From an uncultured Lachnospiraceae bacterium (GTDB lineage Bacteria; Bacillota; Clostridia; Lachnospirales; Lachnospiraceae), in contig CACYPS010000026.1 in the NCBI GenBank assembly GCA_902776305.1, forward strand, positions 1 through 64,000: DNA of 64,000 nt, written 5' to 3'. Below the pieces are notes generated by a model that worked only from the letters and a program-made list of their open reading frames with translations, searched no databases and was not told the DNA's origin. The position numbers were made by a program, and so were the translations under genes. How positions within the stretch are numbered: position 1 is the first letter of the stretch; each line of letters begins with the position of its first letter. This document shows, piece after piece, positions 1-7,327 of the stretch.

Positions 1-1
1 C

Positions 2-149
2 GAGCCAGAGAAGCCAAAGCTGCGAATACCGAAGTATGAGCAAGAATGTCGTCTACTTCGGTAAATTGGCGGTCTGAGCCAGAGAAACCAAAGCTGCGAA
101 TACCGAAGTATGAGCAAGAATGTTGTCTACTTCGGTAAATTGCGGCCGC
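2..149. repeat. Two-copy 74-bp direct repeat with internal hairpin
   Basis: Copies start at 2 and 76 and differ at only a few bases until they diverge near 143. Each holds a perfect 9-bp inverted repeat (ACCGAAGTA at 28-36 pairing with TACTTCGGT at 54-62, and the same in copy 2) around a 17-base loop. The region is upstream of cysE and may be the downstream region of a gene outside the window. No open frame or known RNA family was recognised in 1-231. Confidence 0.85.
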
Positions 150-231
150 CGATCCAGCAAAGCAAGATGGAATTACGGAGTAGAGCAGGAATGGACATAT
201 AATTGTTACCCAAGGCAATAGCCCTAATACC

Positions 232-259
232 TTGACAAAAACCTGAGTTCTGTTAGACT
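232..259 (+). promoter_or_regulatory. Probable sigma-A promoter for cysE
   Basis: A perfect TTGACA (232-237) is followed after 16 bases by TAGACT (254-259, four of six matches to TATAAT). cysE starts about 60 bases downstream. No T-box or riboswitch motif was seen in the short leader. Confidence 0.6.
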
Positions 260-322
260 GATTTAGAAAGTTTCCTTTCAATTAAAGGACGCTCACAATC
301 TACAGAAACAGGGGGATTTAAA

Positions 323-1123
323 ATGACATGGCTTGAAGATCTCAAAGAGACCTATGAAGTTTATAAAGAACGCGATCCTGCCATCCGTACGTACTGGGAT
401 GTGCTTCTGTACCCCTGTTATCACGTGATGAGGGCACATCGGAAAGCCCATAAGCTTTGGAACGAAGGAAAGTATTTCGAGGCACGTCTGATTTCTCAGA
501 GAGCCGCCAGAAAGACAGGCATAGAGATTCACCCGGGAGCGACGATCGGAAAGGGATTTTTCATCGATCACGGAACCGGAGTTGTCATCGGTGAGACCTG
601 TGAGATCGGCGACAACGTAACGCTCTATCAGGGAGTCACACTCGGTGGTACCGGTAAGGAGCAGGGCAAGCGTCACCCGACGCTTGAAGACGGTGTAATG
701 GTTTCGGCAGGTGCAAAAGTGCTTGGTTCCATTACAATCGGTGCGAACTCTAAGATCGGAGCCGGCTCTGTCGTTCTAAAGAGCGTACCTCCGAATTGCA
801 CGGTTGTCGGCGTACCGGGCCGCGTTGTTCGCATGAAGAACAAGGTCGTGCCGCGCGAGACGATTGATCAGACGAACCTGCCCGACCCGATTCTTCAGGA
901 TATGAAGGTTCTGCAGAGAGTCAACAACGAGCTCATTAACCGTATGATTTCGATTGAGGAGGAAGTCCGCAGGCTTCGGTTGGAGAAGTCTGATGGGACG
1001 GATATCCCGGAGGAGAGATTATGCGAAGCTCCGCATCTGAAGGAGAAGCACACTTACGAGATCAAACCGGAGGAGAGGGAGTACGAGGAAGTGCAGGATT
1101 GCATATTCGCAGATTACATCTGA
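323..1123 (+). CDS. cysE: Serine O-acetyltransferase
   Basis: Makes O-acetyl-L-serine from serine and acetyl-CoA, the committed step of cysteine synthesis in the cytosol. The 266-residue protein has the N-terminal helical SAT domain (about 1-65) and then left-handed beta-helix hexapeptide repeats, with IHPGATIGKGFFIDHGTG carrying the His residues expected at the active site, and GGTGKEQGKRHP, the usual SAT loop. The last 60-70 residues form a charged, Glu/Arg-rich tail that short bacterial CysE proteins lack; its role is unknown. ATG 323 follows GGGGG at 311-315. It heads the cysE-cysS-mrnC-rlmB-sigH series, an order known from Bacillus and Clostridia. Confidence 0.95.
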   Translation: MTWLEDLKETYEVYKERDPAIRTYWDVLLYPCYHVMRAHRKAHKLWNEGKYFEARLISQRAARKTGIEIHPGATIGKGFFIDHGTGVVIGETCEIGDNVTLYQGVTLGGTGKEQGKRHPTLEDGVMVSAGAKVLGSITIGANSKIGAGSVVLKSVPPNCTVVGVPGRVVRMKNKVVPRETIDQTNLPDPILQDMKVLQRVNNELINRMISIEEEVRRLRLEKSDGTDIPEERLCEAPHLKEKHTYEIKPEEREYEEVQDCIFADYI

Positions 1124-1274
1124 CAAAGTACTATGCTTAGGGCAGCACGTTACATGGAGAACTCTCGAAGCAGAATCAGATGTTATCACGTAGAAGCAGA
1201 AAGTATAGTGCATTTTCAACTACAGGTTTTCTATCATATGCGATACTTTGTTATTCAGCAATTACGAAGAAAAT

Positions 1275-1439
1275 GCAAAACAGACATGCGATGTTGTCTT
1301 AAGTATAAGCAAAACAGACATGCGATGTTGTCTTAAGTATAAGCAAAACAGACATGCGATGTTGTCTTATAAGCAAAGCAGATATGCGATGTTTTCTGTA
1401 GCATAAGCAAAGCAGGCATGCAGCATTCCTGCTATATAA
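1275..1439 (+). repeat. Tandem array of five ~34-bp hairpin units
   Basis: Units start at 1275, 1309, 1343, 1373 and 1407 (spacing 34, 34, 30, 34). The consensus begins GCAAARCAGRCATGCGATG. Units 1-3 can form a 5-bp stem AGACA/TGTCT; unit 4 differs and pairs CAGA/TCTG; unit 5 differs further and pairs GCAGG/CCTGC (in a register shifted by one base). A degenerate unit may lie near 1236. The array occupies the leader of cysS; no T-box motif was found. Confidence 0.85.
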
Positions 1440-1474
1440 CAAGTCACGCACAGCTAAGGATAAAAGGAGAGGCT

Positions 1475-2881
1475 ATGAAAATTTTCAATACACTCACAAT
1501 GCACAAAGAGGAATTCGTTCCGCTTGTACCCGGAAAGGTCAGCATGTATGTATGCGGACCGACAGTTTACAACCTGATTCATATCGGCAACGCAAGACCT
1601 ATGATCGTCTTTGACACAGTCCGCAGATACCTTGAGCATAAGGGATATGAAGTCAATTATGTCTCCAACTTCACGGATGTCGATGACAAGATCATCAAAG
1701 CCGCCAATGAGGAAGGTGTTGATTCATCAGTCATCTCCGAGCGTTATATCGCAGAGTGCAAGAAGGATATGGAAGGCATGAATGTCCGTCCGGCGACGAT
1801 TCATCCGAAGGCTACGGAAGAAATCCCGTATATGATTGACATGATCGATACGCTTATCCATAGCGGGCACGCATATCCGAAAAACGGTACGGTCTATTTC
1901 CGCACGAGAAGTTTCGGCGGGTACGGCAAGCTTTCGGGCAAGAACCTCGATGATCTCCGCTCCGGTTTCCGTGATCTGAAGGTCTCCGGAGAGGATGAGA
2001 AGGAAGATCCGCTCGATTTCGTACTCTGGAAGCCCAAGAAAGAGGGTGAGCCGTCCTGGCAGTCTCCGTGGTGCGACGGTCGTCCGGGTTGGCACATCGA
2101 GTGCTCCGTTATGTCCAAGAGATATCTCGGCGAGCAGATCGACATCCATGCGGGAGGTGAGGATCTTATTTTCCCGCACCATGAGAACGAGATCGCACAG
2201 TCGGAGTGCGCATCGGGAAAGGAATTCGCGCATTACTGGATGCACAACGCATTCCTGAATATTGACAATAAGAAAATGTCCAAATCTCTCGGCAACTTCT
2301 TCACCGTCCGCGACATTTCCGAGAAGTACGATCTTCAGGTCCTGAGACTTTTCATGCTGAGTGCACACTACAGAAGTCCACTGAACTTCAGTGCAGAGCT
2401 TATGGAAGCGGCCGGCAATTCACTTGAGAGGATCCGCCGTGCGGCAGCAAGGCTGAATGATCTTCTCGCTGCAAATGCAGAAAATGCAGCAGGCACCGAT
2501 GATGAGGCGAAAATCGCTGAGATCCGGGCATTTGTGGACAAATTTGATGAGAAAATGGATGATGATGCCAATACAGCAGATGCTTTGTCTGTAATATTTG
2601 ATCTCGTTCGTTTTGCAAATATCAACATCACAGAGGAGAGTTCACCGGCCGTGACGAAGGCGGCATTTGACACACTGAACGAACTGTGTGATATTCTTGG
2701 AATTATTGCTCTGAAGAAAGAAGAGATGCTCGATGCGGATATCGAAGCCCTCATTGAGGAGCGTCAGGCCGCCAGAAAAGCAAGGAACTTCAAGCGAGCT
2801 GACGAGATTCGTGATCAGCTTAAGGATATGGGAATTGTGCTCATGGACACCAAGGACGGCGTCAAGTGGAGCAGGAAATAA
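1475..2881 (+). CDS. cysS: Cysteinyl-tRNA synthetase
   Basis: Charges tRNA-Cys with cysteine. The 468-residue protein has the class I signatures HIGNARP (HIGH motif, about residue 37) and KMSKS, plus zinc-ligand segments YVCGPTVYN, WHIECSV and HHENEIAQSE. The frame is open from 1418, but ATG 1475 is preceded by AAGGAGAGG and gives the normal family N-terminus (MKIFNTLT), so it is chosen. The last 20 bases of the gene reappear 133 bp downstream (2995-3016), leaving a 133-bp duplication between cysS and mrnC. A 34-bp repeat array fills the leader. Confidence 0.96.
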   Translation: MKIFNTLTMHKEEFVPLVPGKVSMYVCGPTVYNLIHIGNARPMIVFDTVRRYLEHKGYEVNYVSNFTDVDDKIIKAANEEGVDSSVISERYIAECKKDMEGMNVRPATIHPKATEEIPYMIDMIDTLIHSGHAYPKNGTVYFRTRSFGGYGKLSGKNLDDLRSGFRDLKVSGEDEKEDPLDFVLWKPKKEGEPSWQSPWCDGRPGWHIECSVMSKRYLGEQIDIHAGGEDLIFPHHENEIAQSECASGKEFAHYWMHNAFLNIDNKKMSKSLGNFFTVRDISEKYDLQVLRLFMLSAHYRSPLNFSAELMEAAGNSLERIRRAAARLNDLLAANAENAAGTDDEAKIAEIRAFVDKFDEKMDDDANTADALSVIFDLVRFANINITEESSPAVTKAAFDTLNELCDILGIIALKKEEMLDADIEALIEERQAARKARNFKRADEIRDQLKDMGIVLMDTKDGVKWSRK

Positions 2882-3016
2882 GAAACCATGCCGGATTCAA
2901 TGACATGATGCTCCCTCCAATGATGGTAGCAAGTGGTACATGCAAAAAGGAACTGTACAGGAATAAACGGTGTGATGCTCCACTGAGGATTGATTCAAGT
3001 GGAGCAGGAAATAAGA
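2862..3016 (+). repeat. 22-bp direct repeat of the cysS 3' end, 133 bp apart
   Basis: The sequence TCAAGTGGAGCAGGAAATAA plus GA occurs at 2862-2883, spanning the cysS stop codon, and again perfectly at 2995-3016. The 111 bases between contain a second, weaker resemblance (GATGCTCC twice). A 9-bp inverted repeat TGCTCCACT/AGTGGAGCA (2976-2984/2998-3006) uses the second copy. The second copy carries AAGAGG, which serves as ribosome site for mrnC. Confidence 0.85.
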
Positions 3017-3024
3017 GGTATGCA

Positions 3025-3609
3025 GTGAGCAAACTCACAGATGATAATTCAAAGCAGAAAGCAAATGTAAGAGAAGGCTTCCTCGCCATGCTCGAGACCT
3101 GTTTTCCGGAGAGCAGATCCGGGGACGGGAAGGCAGCCGGAGACCGGACTTCGGGAACGGGTGCAGCACATGCAGGCGCAGGGACAGGAGGAAACGGTCC
3201 GGAGTATCATTTTACGCCGGAGATGTCTGAGGAAGAAGCCCGTGCCTACGCACCTCTGACGCTGGCTTTTCTGGGTGATGCAGTATATGAGCTGGCTCTC
3301 AGGACTATGCTGGTCCAGAGGGCCGATATGCGTCCAAATGAGCTGAACCGCAGGTCCTCGCTGCTTGCCAAGGCACATGCCCAGTCTTATGCGATGGAGG
3401 CTATTGAGCCGCTTCTGGATGAGACGGAGGCGGATATATACCGCAGAGGAAGAAATGCGAAATCCCACACGATGGCAAAGAACGCGACGATGGGGGATTA
3501 TCGCAGGGCGACGGGATTTGAGGCGCTGATGGGGTATCTGTATCTTGCGGGGAAGCAGGAGAGGATGATGGAGCTTATACAGATTGCGGTCGCAAAGAAC
3601 GGACAGTAA
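3025..3609 (+). CDS. mrnC: Mini-ribonuclease III
   Basis: A RNase III-domain nuclease without the double-stranded-RNA-binding domain; the Bacillus enzyme matures 23S rRNA. The catalytic segment FLGDAVYELALR (Asp about residue 85) and the later conserved NATMGDYRRATGFEALMGYL are present. The domain takes only the last 120 residues; the first 70 are a Gly/Ala-rich, poorly conserved extension. The frame is open back to a GTG at 2866 inside cysS, but GTG 3025 has AAGAGG six bases upstream and avoids translating the duplicated cysS tail, so I prefer it; the true start is uncertain. The gene's own 3' end is copied three times downstream. Confidence 0.85.
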   Translation: MSKLTDDNSKQKANVREGFLAMLETCFPESRSGDGKAAGDRTSGTGAAHAGAGTGGNGPEYHFTPEMSEEEARAYAPLTLAFLGDAVYELALRTMLVQRADMRPNELNRRSSLLAKAHAQSYAMEAIEPLLDETEADIYRRGRNAKSHTMAKNATMGDYRRATGFEALMGYLYLAGKQERMMELIQIAVAKNGQ

Positions 3610-3866
3610 AGAATAAAATGAGTCGGTGACGGACAGTGATAAACTGAAAAGCATGTGGATAGGCTGATGTAGCTGGTCCGGATTGCGGTCGCAAAGAACG
3701 GATAGTGAGAAGCTGAAAAGCATGAGGATGGGCTGATATAGCTGGTCCAGATCGCGGTCGCAAAGAACGGACAGTGAAGAAGAAAAGTGCGGTGTGACAG
3801 TGATGCATAAAGTAGAATAAGTGATGAAACTGGTTCGGATCGCAGACGTAGAGAATAAACAGTGGA
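3581..3866 (+). repeat. Degenerate copies of the mrnC 3' end
   Basis: The last coding bases of mrnC (GCGGTCGCAAAGAACGG, 3586) recur at 3685 and 3754, each followed by an ACAGTGA/ATAGTGA like the stop region, with a fourth degraded copy at about 3837-3866. Between copies, the text CTGAAAAGCATG and GGCTGATNTAGCTGGTCC is also repeated (spacing 69 bp between copies 2 and 3, 99 bp between 1 and 2). Fills nearly all of the mrnC-rlmB gap (3610-3909). Confidence 0.85.
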
Positions 3867-3909
3867 GCAACAAACACAGCATGAAAGCTGTGGAGAAAGC
3901 AGAGCATAT

Positions 3910-4878
3910 ATGAGCAAAGACAGAGACTTTGGCGGTCACAATCGCGGCCGTGGCGGCAAGAAGCCGGATAGAGAAAACGGCTATCTGAGTGCCGGTGAAG
4001 TACGCGCCGCAAAGCGTGAAAGCTATAAAGGCGGGAAAAGCAGCGGGAAACACGCTGACAATCATAAGGAAAACCATGGTAAGCGCGAGGAGTTCAGAAC
4101 CGACAGAGAGACCGCGAACAGGGAACTGACGGAAGAAGAACTGAGCGGACGTATAGAGGGCAGGAACGCTGTAATTGAGGGATTCCGCTCAGGAAGACAG
4201 ATCGACAAACTTTTTGTTCAGGAAGAACTGCATGACGGTCCGATCAGCACTGTTCTGCGCGAGGCCAAAAAGCATGATACAATCGTGAATTTTGTGACCA
4301 AAGAAAGACTCGATGAAATGTCCGTCACAGGCCATCATCAGGGCGTGATTGCGCAGGCGGCGGCGTTTGCATATGCCACGGTAGATGATATCCTTGCGAA
4401 GGCGGAGGAGAGAGGGGAGGCACCATTTGTCATCCTTCTCGACGGTATCGAGGATCCGCACAATCTCGGGGCTATCATCCGTACAGCATGTCTGGCCGGT
4501 GCTCACGGTGTGATACTGCCGAAGAGACGTGCGGTCGGACTGACACCGGTGGCAGTCCGGGCATCCGCGGGGGCAATCAATTATGTGCCCGTGGCGCGTG
4601 TGACGAACATAGGGAATGAAATTGAGAAGCTCAAGGAGAAGGGTCTGTGGTTCGTCTGTGCGGACATGGATGGAAAAAGGATGTATGATCTCTCACTCAC
4701 GGGGCCGATCGGACTTGTTGTCGGATCGGAGGGAGATGGCGTGAGCCGTCTCGTGAAGGAGAAGTGCGATTTTGTCGCGTCAATCCCGATGAAAGGGGAG
4801 ATCGACTCGTTGAATGCATCTGTGGCAGCAGGAGTCATGATGTATGAGATCGTTCGGCAGCGTGGTGGTATCGGCTGA
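3910..4878 (+). CDS. rlmB: 23S rRNA 2'-O-methyltransferase, TrmH/SpoU family (RlmB-type)
   Basis: SpoU-type SAM-dependent ribose methyltransferase; RlmB methylates G2251 of 23S rRNA. A basic, disordered N-terminus (about 1-75) precedes the substrate-binding domain (GRNAVIEGFRSGRQ) and the knotted catalytic domain: DPHNLGAIIRTA (motif 1, catalytic Arg), LVVGSEGDGVSRL (motif 2) and IPMKGEIDSLNASVAAG (motif 3). The frame is open from GTG 3862, but that codon sits in a degraded copy of the mrnC tail; ATG 3910 (MSKDRDFGG) is preferred. Position after mrnC matches Bacillus yacO. Substrate site is inferred from family. Confidence 0.9.
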   Translation: MSKDRDFGGHNRGRGGKKPDRENGYLSAGEVRAAKRESYKGGKSSGKHADNHKENHGKREEFRTDRETANRELTEEELSGRIEGRNAVIEGFRSGRQIDKLFVQEELHDGPISTVLREAKKHDTIVNFVTKERLDEMSVTGHHQGVIAQAAAFAYATVDDILAKAEERGEAPFVILLDGIEDPHNLGAIIRTACLAGAHGVILPKRRAVGLTPVAVRASAGAINYVPVARVTNIGNEIEKLKEKGLWFVCADMDGKRMYDLSLTGPIGLVVGSEGDGVSRLVKEKCDFVASIPMKGEIDSLNASVAAGVMMYEIVRQRGGIG

Positions 4879-5011
4879 GTGGGACAGATCAGAAGGAGTA
4901 TTACGGCAGTGGCAGGAAGGTGCGCTGCCGTTTTTTAGAATATAAAATGACAGTTTTTATAAGCAATCTCGTGCGTAAATTTCAGGGTGCTTTGCGGGAA
5001 AGGGGGCAGAT

Positions 5012-5623
5012 TTGGAAGAAACAAACAGGAAAAATGATATGCCGGATTTTCGAAATCTTCCGGATGAGGAGCTGGTAAGCCTGTACCGCGAGGGGGTTAC
5101 AGAGGCGGTGGATTTTCTCCTGCAGAAGTATAAACCTCTGGTAAGAAGCAGAGCCGTGTCAAAGTTTTTGAAGGGCGGAGAGCTCGATGATCTGATTCAG
5201 GAGGGTATGATCGGCCTGTACAAGGCGGTGAGGGATTATGAACCTCGGAATGATAAGGGGGCGTCTTTTTTTACATTTGCAGTGCTTTGCATCGATCGTC
5301 AACTGATGCACGCCATCGAGATGTCCTCGAGGCAGAAGCGAAAAGCCCAGACGGAAGCGGTCCTGCTCACGGAGGATGAGTGGGAAAGCTATATGGGACC
5401 GGAGGAGAGTCCTGAGAAGATCCTGCTGGAGCAGGAGGGCGCGGATGAGACGTACGATAAGATCTACGAGACGCTGAGCAGGATGGAGAAAATCGTATTC
5501 GATCTTCAGCTGCGTGGATATGATTACCGTGAGATTGCGGGGATTCTCGGAAGAACCCCGAAGTCTATTGATAATGCAATGCAGAGGATACGGAGAAAGA
5601 CGAAGGAGCAGACGGGAAAGTAA
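5012..5623 (+). CDS. sigH: RNA polymerase sigma factor SigH
   Basis: Sigma-70 family factor of the SigH type that starts the sporulation/transition-state programme in Bacillus and Clostridia. Region 2 is clear (DDLIQEGMIGLYKAVRDY, then FTFAVLCIDRQLMHAI) and region 4 carries the helix-turn-helix (YDYREIAGILGRTPKSIDNA). 203 residues, normal for SigH. The start is TTG 5012 with AGGGGG at 5001-5006; an in-frame ATG at about 5039 would cut nine residues. In Bacillus yacP (rae1) lies between rlmB and sigH; here it is absent. The 3' end is partly copied 79 bp downstream. Confidence 0.9.
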   Translation: MEETNRKNDMPDFRNLPDEELVSLYREGVTEAVDFLLQKYKPLVRSRAVSKFLKGGELDDLIQEGMIGLYKAVRDYEPRNDKGASFFTFAVLCIDRQLMHAIEMSSRQKRKAQTEAVLLTEDEWESYMGPEESPEKILLEQEGADETYDKIYETLSRMEKIVFDLQLRGYDYREIAGILGRTPKSIDNAMQRIRRKTKEQTGK

Positions 5624-5698
5624 AGCCAGAGCAATCGGGCAAAGGAATACACCGTGAAGTAAGGCTCCGGGAGATTAGACGAAGGAGCAGACCGGAAA
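5598..5698 (+). repeat. Copy of the sigH 3' end
   Basis: AGACGAAGGAGCAGACGGGA (5598 onward, last codons of sigH) recurs at 5677-5698 with one change (CAGACC for CAGACG). Offset 79 bp. The second copy is non-coding. Confidence 0.8.
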
Positions 5699-5741
5699 AA
5701 GAATCCGGATGAAAGAACCGGTTTCATATGTCGAAAAGTTA

Positions 5742-5770
5742 GTGTCAACACTCCGAAAATGCGGTACAAT
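5742..5770 (+). promoter_or_regulatory. Probable promoter for the aldose epimerase gene
   Basis: GTGTCA (5742-5747), 17 bases, TACAAT (5765-5770), about 45 bases before the start codon. Confidence 0.5.
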
Positions 5771-5816
5771 TACAGTAGCATATTTGTCTTATTGCAGTAG
5801 AAAGAGAGGAATCAAG

Positions 5817-6701
5817 ATGGCTGATTATATTCTTAAGAATTCAGAACTGACCGTTACTGTGAGCTCAGCCGGAGCCGAGATCCGTTCCGTCAAGGACAAC
5901 GCTACGGGTCAGGAGTATATGTGGCAGGCAGATCCCGCATTCTGGGGATGGACCTCCCCGAATCTTTTCCCAATCGTCGGAAATGTTATGCACGATGAGT
6001 TTCGTTATAAAGGAAAAGCATACTCCATGAAGCAGCACGGTTTCGGACGCAGAAGTGAATTCGCGCCGGCAGATGTTGAGGGATGCGAGCTTGGATTTGC
6101 CCTGGAAGAAAGCGAAAGCACACTGGCTGCATATCCGTTCCGCTTCCGCTTTGAGGTAGGCTACAATCTGGCAGGTCGTTCTCTGAAGATCACATGGCGC
6201 GTCATAAATCCGTCAGATGAGACGATTTATTTCCAGGTCGGTGCCCATCCGGCGTTCAATACACCGCCCACAGACAGCGATGCTCCAAAGAATGCCTGCT
6301 ATCTTGCATTTGATACAGATAAAGCACTCGACATAAGCCTGATGAATCTTAAGGACGGCGGTCTCAGCGATGACAAGAAAGAGTATCCGCTTGAGGAAGG
6401 CGGCTTCCTGCGTATCACGGATGATCTTTTTGATATCAACACTCTGATCATCGAGAACGAGCAGGTTCACAAGATATCGCTCTGCGACGCAGATAAGAAA
6501 CCGTATGTCACGGTCCGCTTTGAGGCACCGCTCGTAGCGGTATGGTCACCGAAGGCAGCGGCTCCGTTCGTATGCCTGGAGCCGTGGTATGGACGTCTTG
6601 ACCGCACAACATTTGCAGGAGAGCTTCCGGAGCGTGAGTACGAGCAGAAGCTGGAGCCGGCAGGAGTATTTGAAAAATCCTACGACATTGATTTCGAATA
6701 A
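5817..6701 (+). CDS. Aldose 1-epimerase family protein
   Basis: Galactose-mutarotase-like protein that interconverts alpha and beta anomers of sugars or sugar phosphates; LacX/YeaD subfamily by size (294 residues) and sequence. Seen: KQHGFGR (binding His), VGAHPAFNTP (catalytic His region) and LEPWYGRLD near the C-terminus (Glu region). The frame is open from 5709, but ATG 5817 has AGAGAGGA at a good distance and begins the beta-sandwich domain directly. It is monocistronic, with its own promoter and a strong terminator. Substrate cannot be assigned. Confidence 0.88.
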   Translation: MADYILKNSELTVTVSSAGAEIRSVKDNATGQEYMWQADPAFWGWTSPNLFPIVGNVMHDEFRYKGKAYSMKQHGFGRRSEFAPADVEGCELGFALEESESTLAAYPFRFRFEVGYNLAGRSLKITWRVINPSDETIYFQVGAHPAFNTPPTDSDAPKNACYLAFDTDKALDISLMNLKDGGLSDDKKEYPLEEGGFLRITDDLFDINTLIIENEQVHKISLCDADKKPYVTVRFEAPLVAVWSPKAAAPFVCLEPWYGRLDRTTFAGELPEREYEQKLEPAGVFEKSYDIDFE

Positions 6702-6781
6702 TCCGGTTGATTTCGATATCGTGTAAACCGATTGATGCCGTTTTCGGATGACCTATTTACATTTTTTATGATCTGATATAG

Positions 6782-6820
6782 AATGAGGATGCGGGATATC
6801 TCGCATTCTCATTTTTCTTT
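6782..6820 (+). terminator. Rho-independent terminator after aldose epimerase gene
   Basis: Stem of 11-12 bp (AATGAGGATGCG with CGCATTCTCATT, one G-T pair) followed by TTTTTCTTT. Confidence 0.85.
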
Positions 6821-6948
6821 GCGGCGTTCGCCGTACATTTTCCATTTATTACATCATTTTATTTACTTGCCCCGCGGCTTATTGCGTGCCGCTGTTTTTC
6901 GTGACCCGTATGCAGGATGACCGCGGGAGAATCGAAAGGAGGCTTTTT

Positions 6949-7155
6949 ATGAGAAAAAGAGGCGTTGTTCAGTACACGAAGGCGATGTCGGAACTGCATC
7001 GCTACAGCAGCATCAAAGAGGCGGAGACTGTTTACAGCATCTCGCACATATCCGGTGTGTGCCGGAGGAGACGGAAGTCAGACGGGGGATATGTGTGGAG
7101 GTATGAGGATGATGTGGATCCGCTTTCGGAGCATTTTGTTCCGGCGAGATACTGA
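6949..7155 (+). CDS. Stand-alone NUMOD1-domain small protein
   Basis: A 68-residue protein with an excellent ribosome site (AAAGGAGG at 6935-6942, ATG six bases later). It matches the NUMOD1 pattern: VVQYTKAMSELHRYSSIKEA, then the helix VYSISHISGVCR, the basic RRRRK stretch and the ending GGYVWRYED. NUMOD1 is a small helix-turn-helix DNA-binding module normally attached to HNH or GIY-YIG homing endonucleases. Here no nuclease domain adjoins it in any frame, so it may be a remnant, a domesticated DNA-binding protein, or a regulator. Assignment is from memory of the motif. It sits alone between a terminator and metY. Confidence 0.65.
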   Translation: MRKRGVVQYTKAMSELHRYSSIKEAETVYSISHISGVCRRRRKSDGGYVWRYEDDVDPLSEHFVPARY

Positions 7156-7194
7156 GGAAGACCCTTGTCTCTCTCACTTTATTCTGCTAAACTA

Positions 7195-7327
7195 ATGTGA
7201 TGAAGATATTAGAAAGGAGAAGCTGCCAGACGCAGCGGTCCAATCCGGCAATCACGTATGTGATCGTCCTAAAAACAGGGGCTCTGCGGACTCATACACA
7301 ACAGTGTACTCCGGCAGCAAAATGATC
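7195..7327 (+). other. metY leader, no known riboswitch recognised
   Basis: Between the NUMOD1 gene and metY are AGAAAGGAG (about 7211), a short hairpin GCTGC/GCAGC (near 7224-7238) and ATCAC/GTGAT (near 7252-7265), and a possible longer pairing between GCTCTGCGGA and TCCGGCAGC. The S-box signature (GATGAAACCCGGCAACC-like) is not present. A structured leader is possible but unproven. Confidence 0.3.

Noticed and set aside
1275-1439. CRISPR array
   Set aside because: Units are contiguous with no unique spacers, and the units themselves diverge; no cas genes nearby.
1124-1474. T-box riboswitch upstream of cysS
   Set aside because: No T-box AGGGTGGNACCGCG-like sequence or terminator/antiterminator pair was found.
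7156-7327. SAM riboswitch upstream of metY
   Set aside because: The conserved S-box elements are not present, although some hairpins are.
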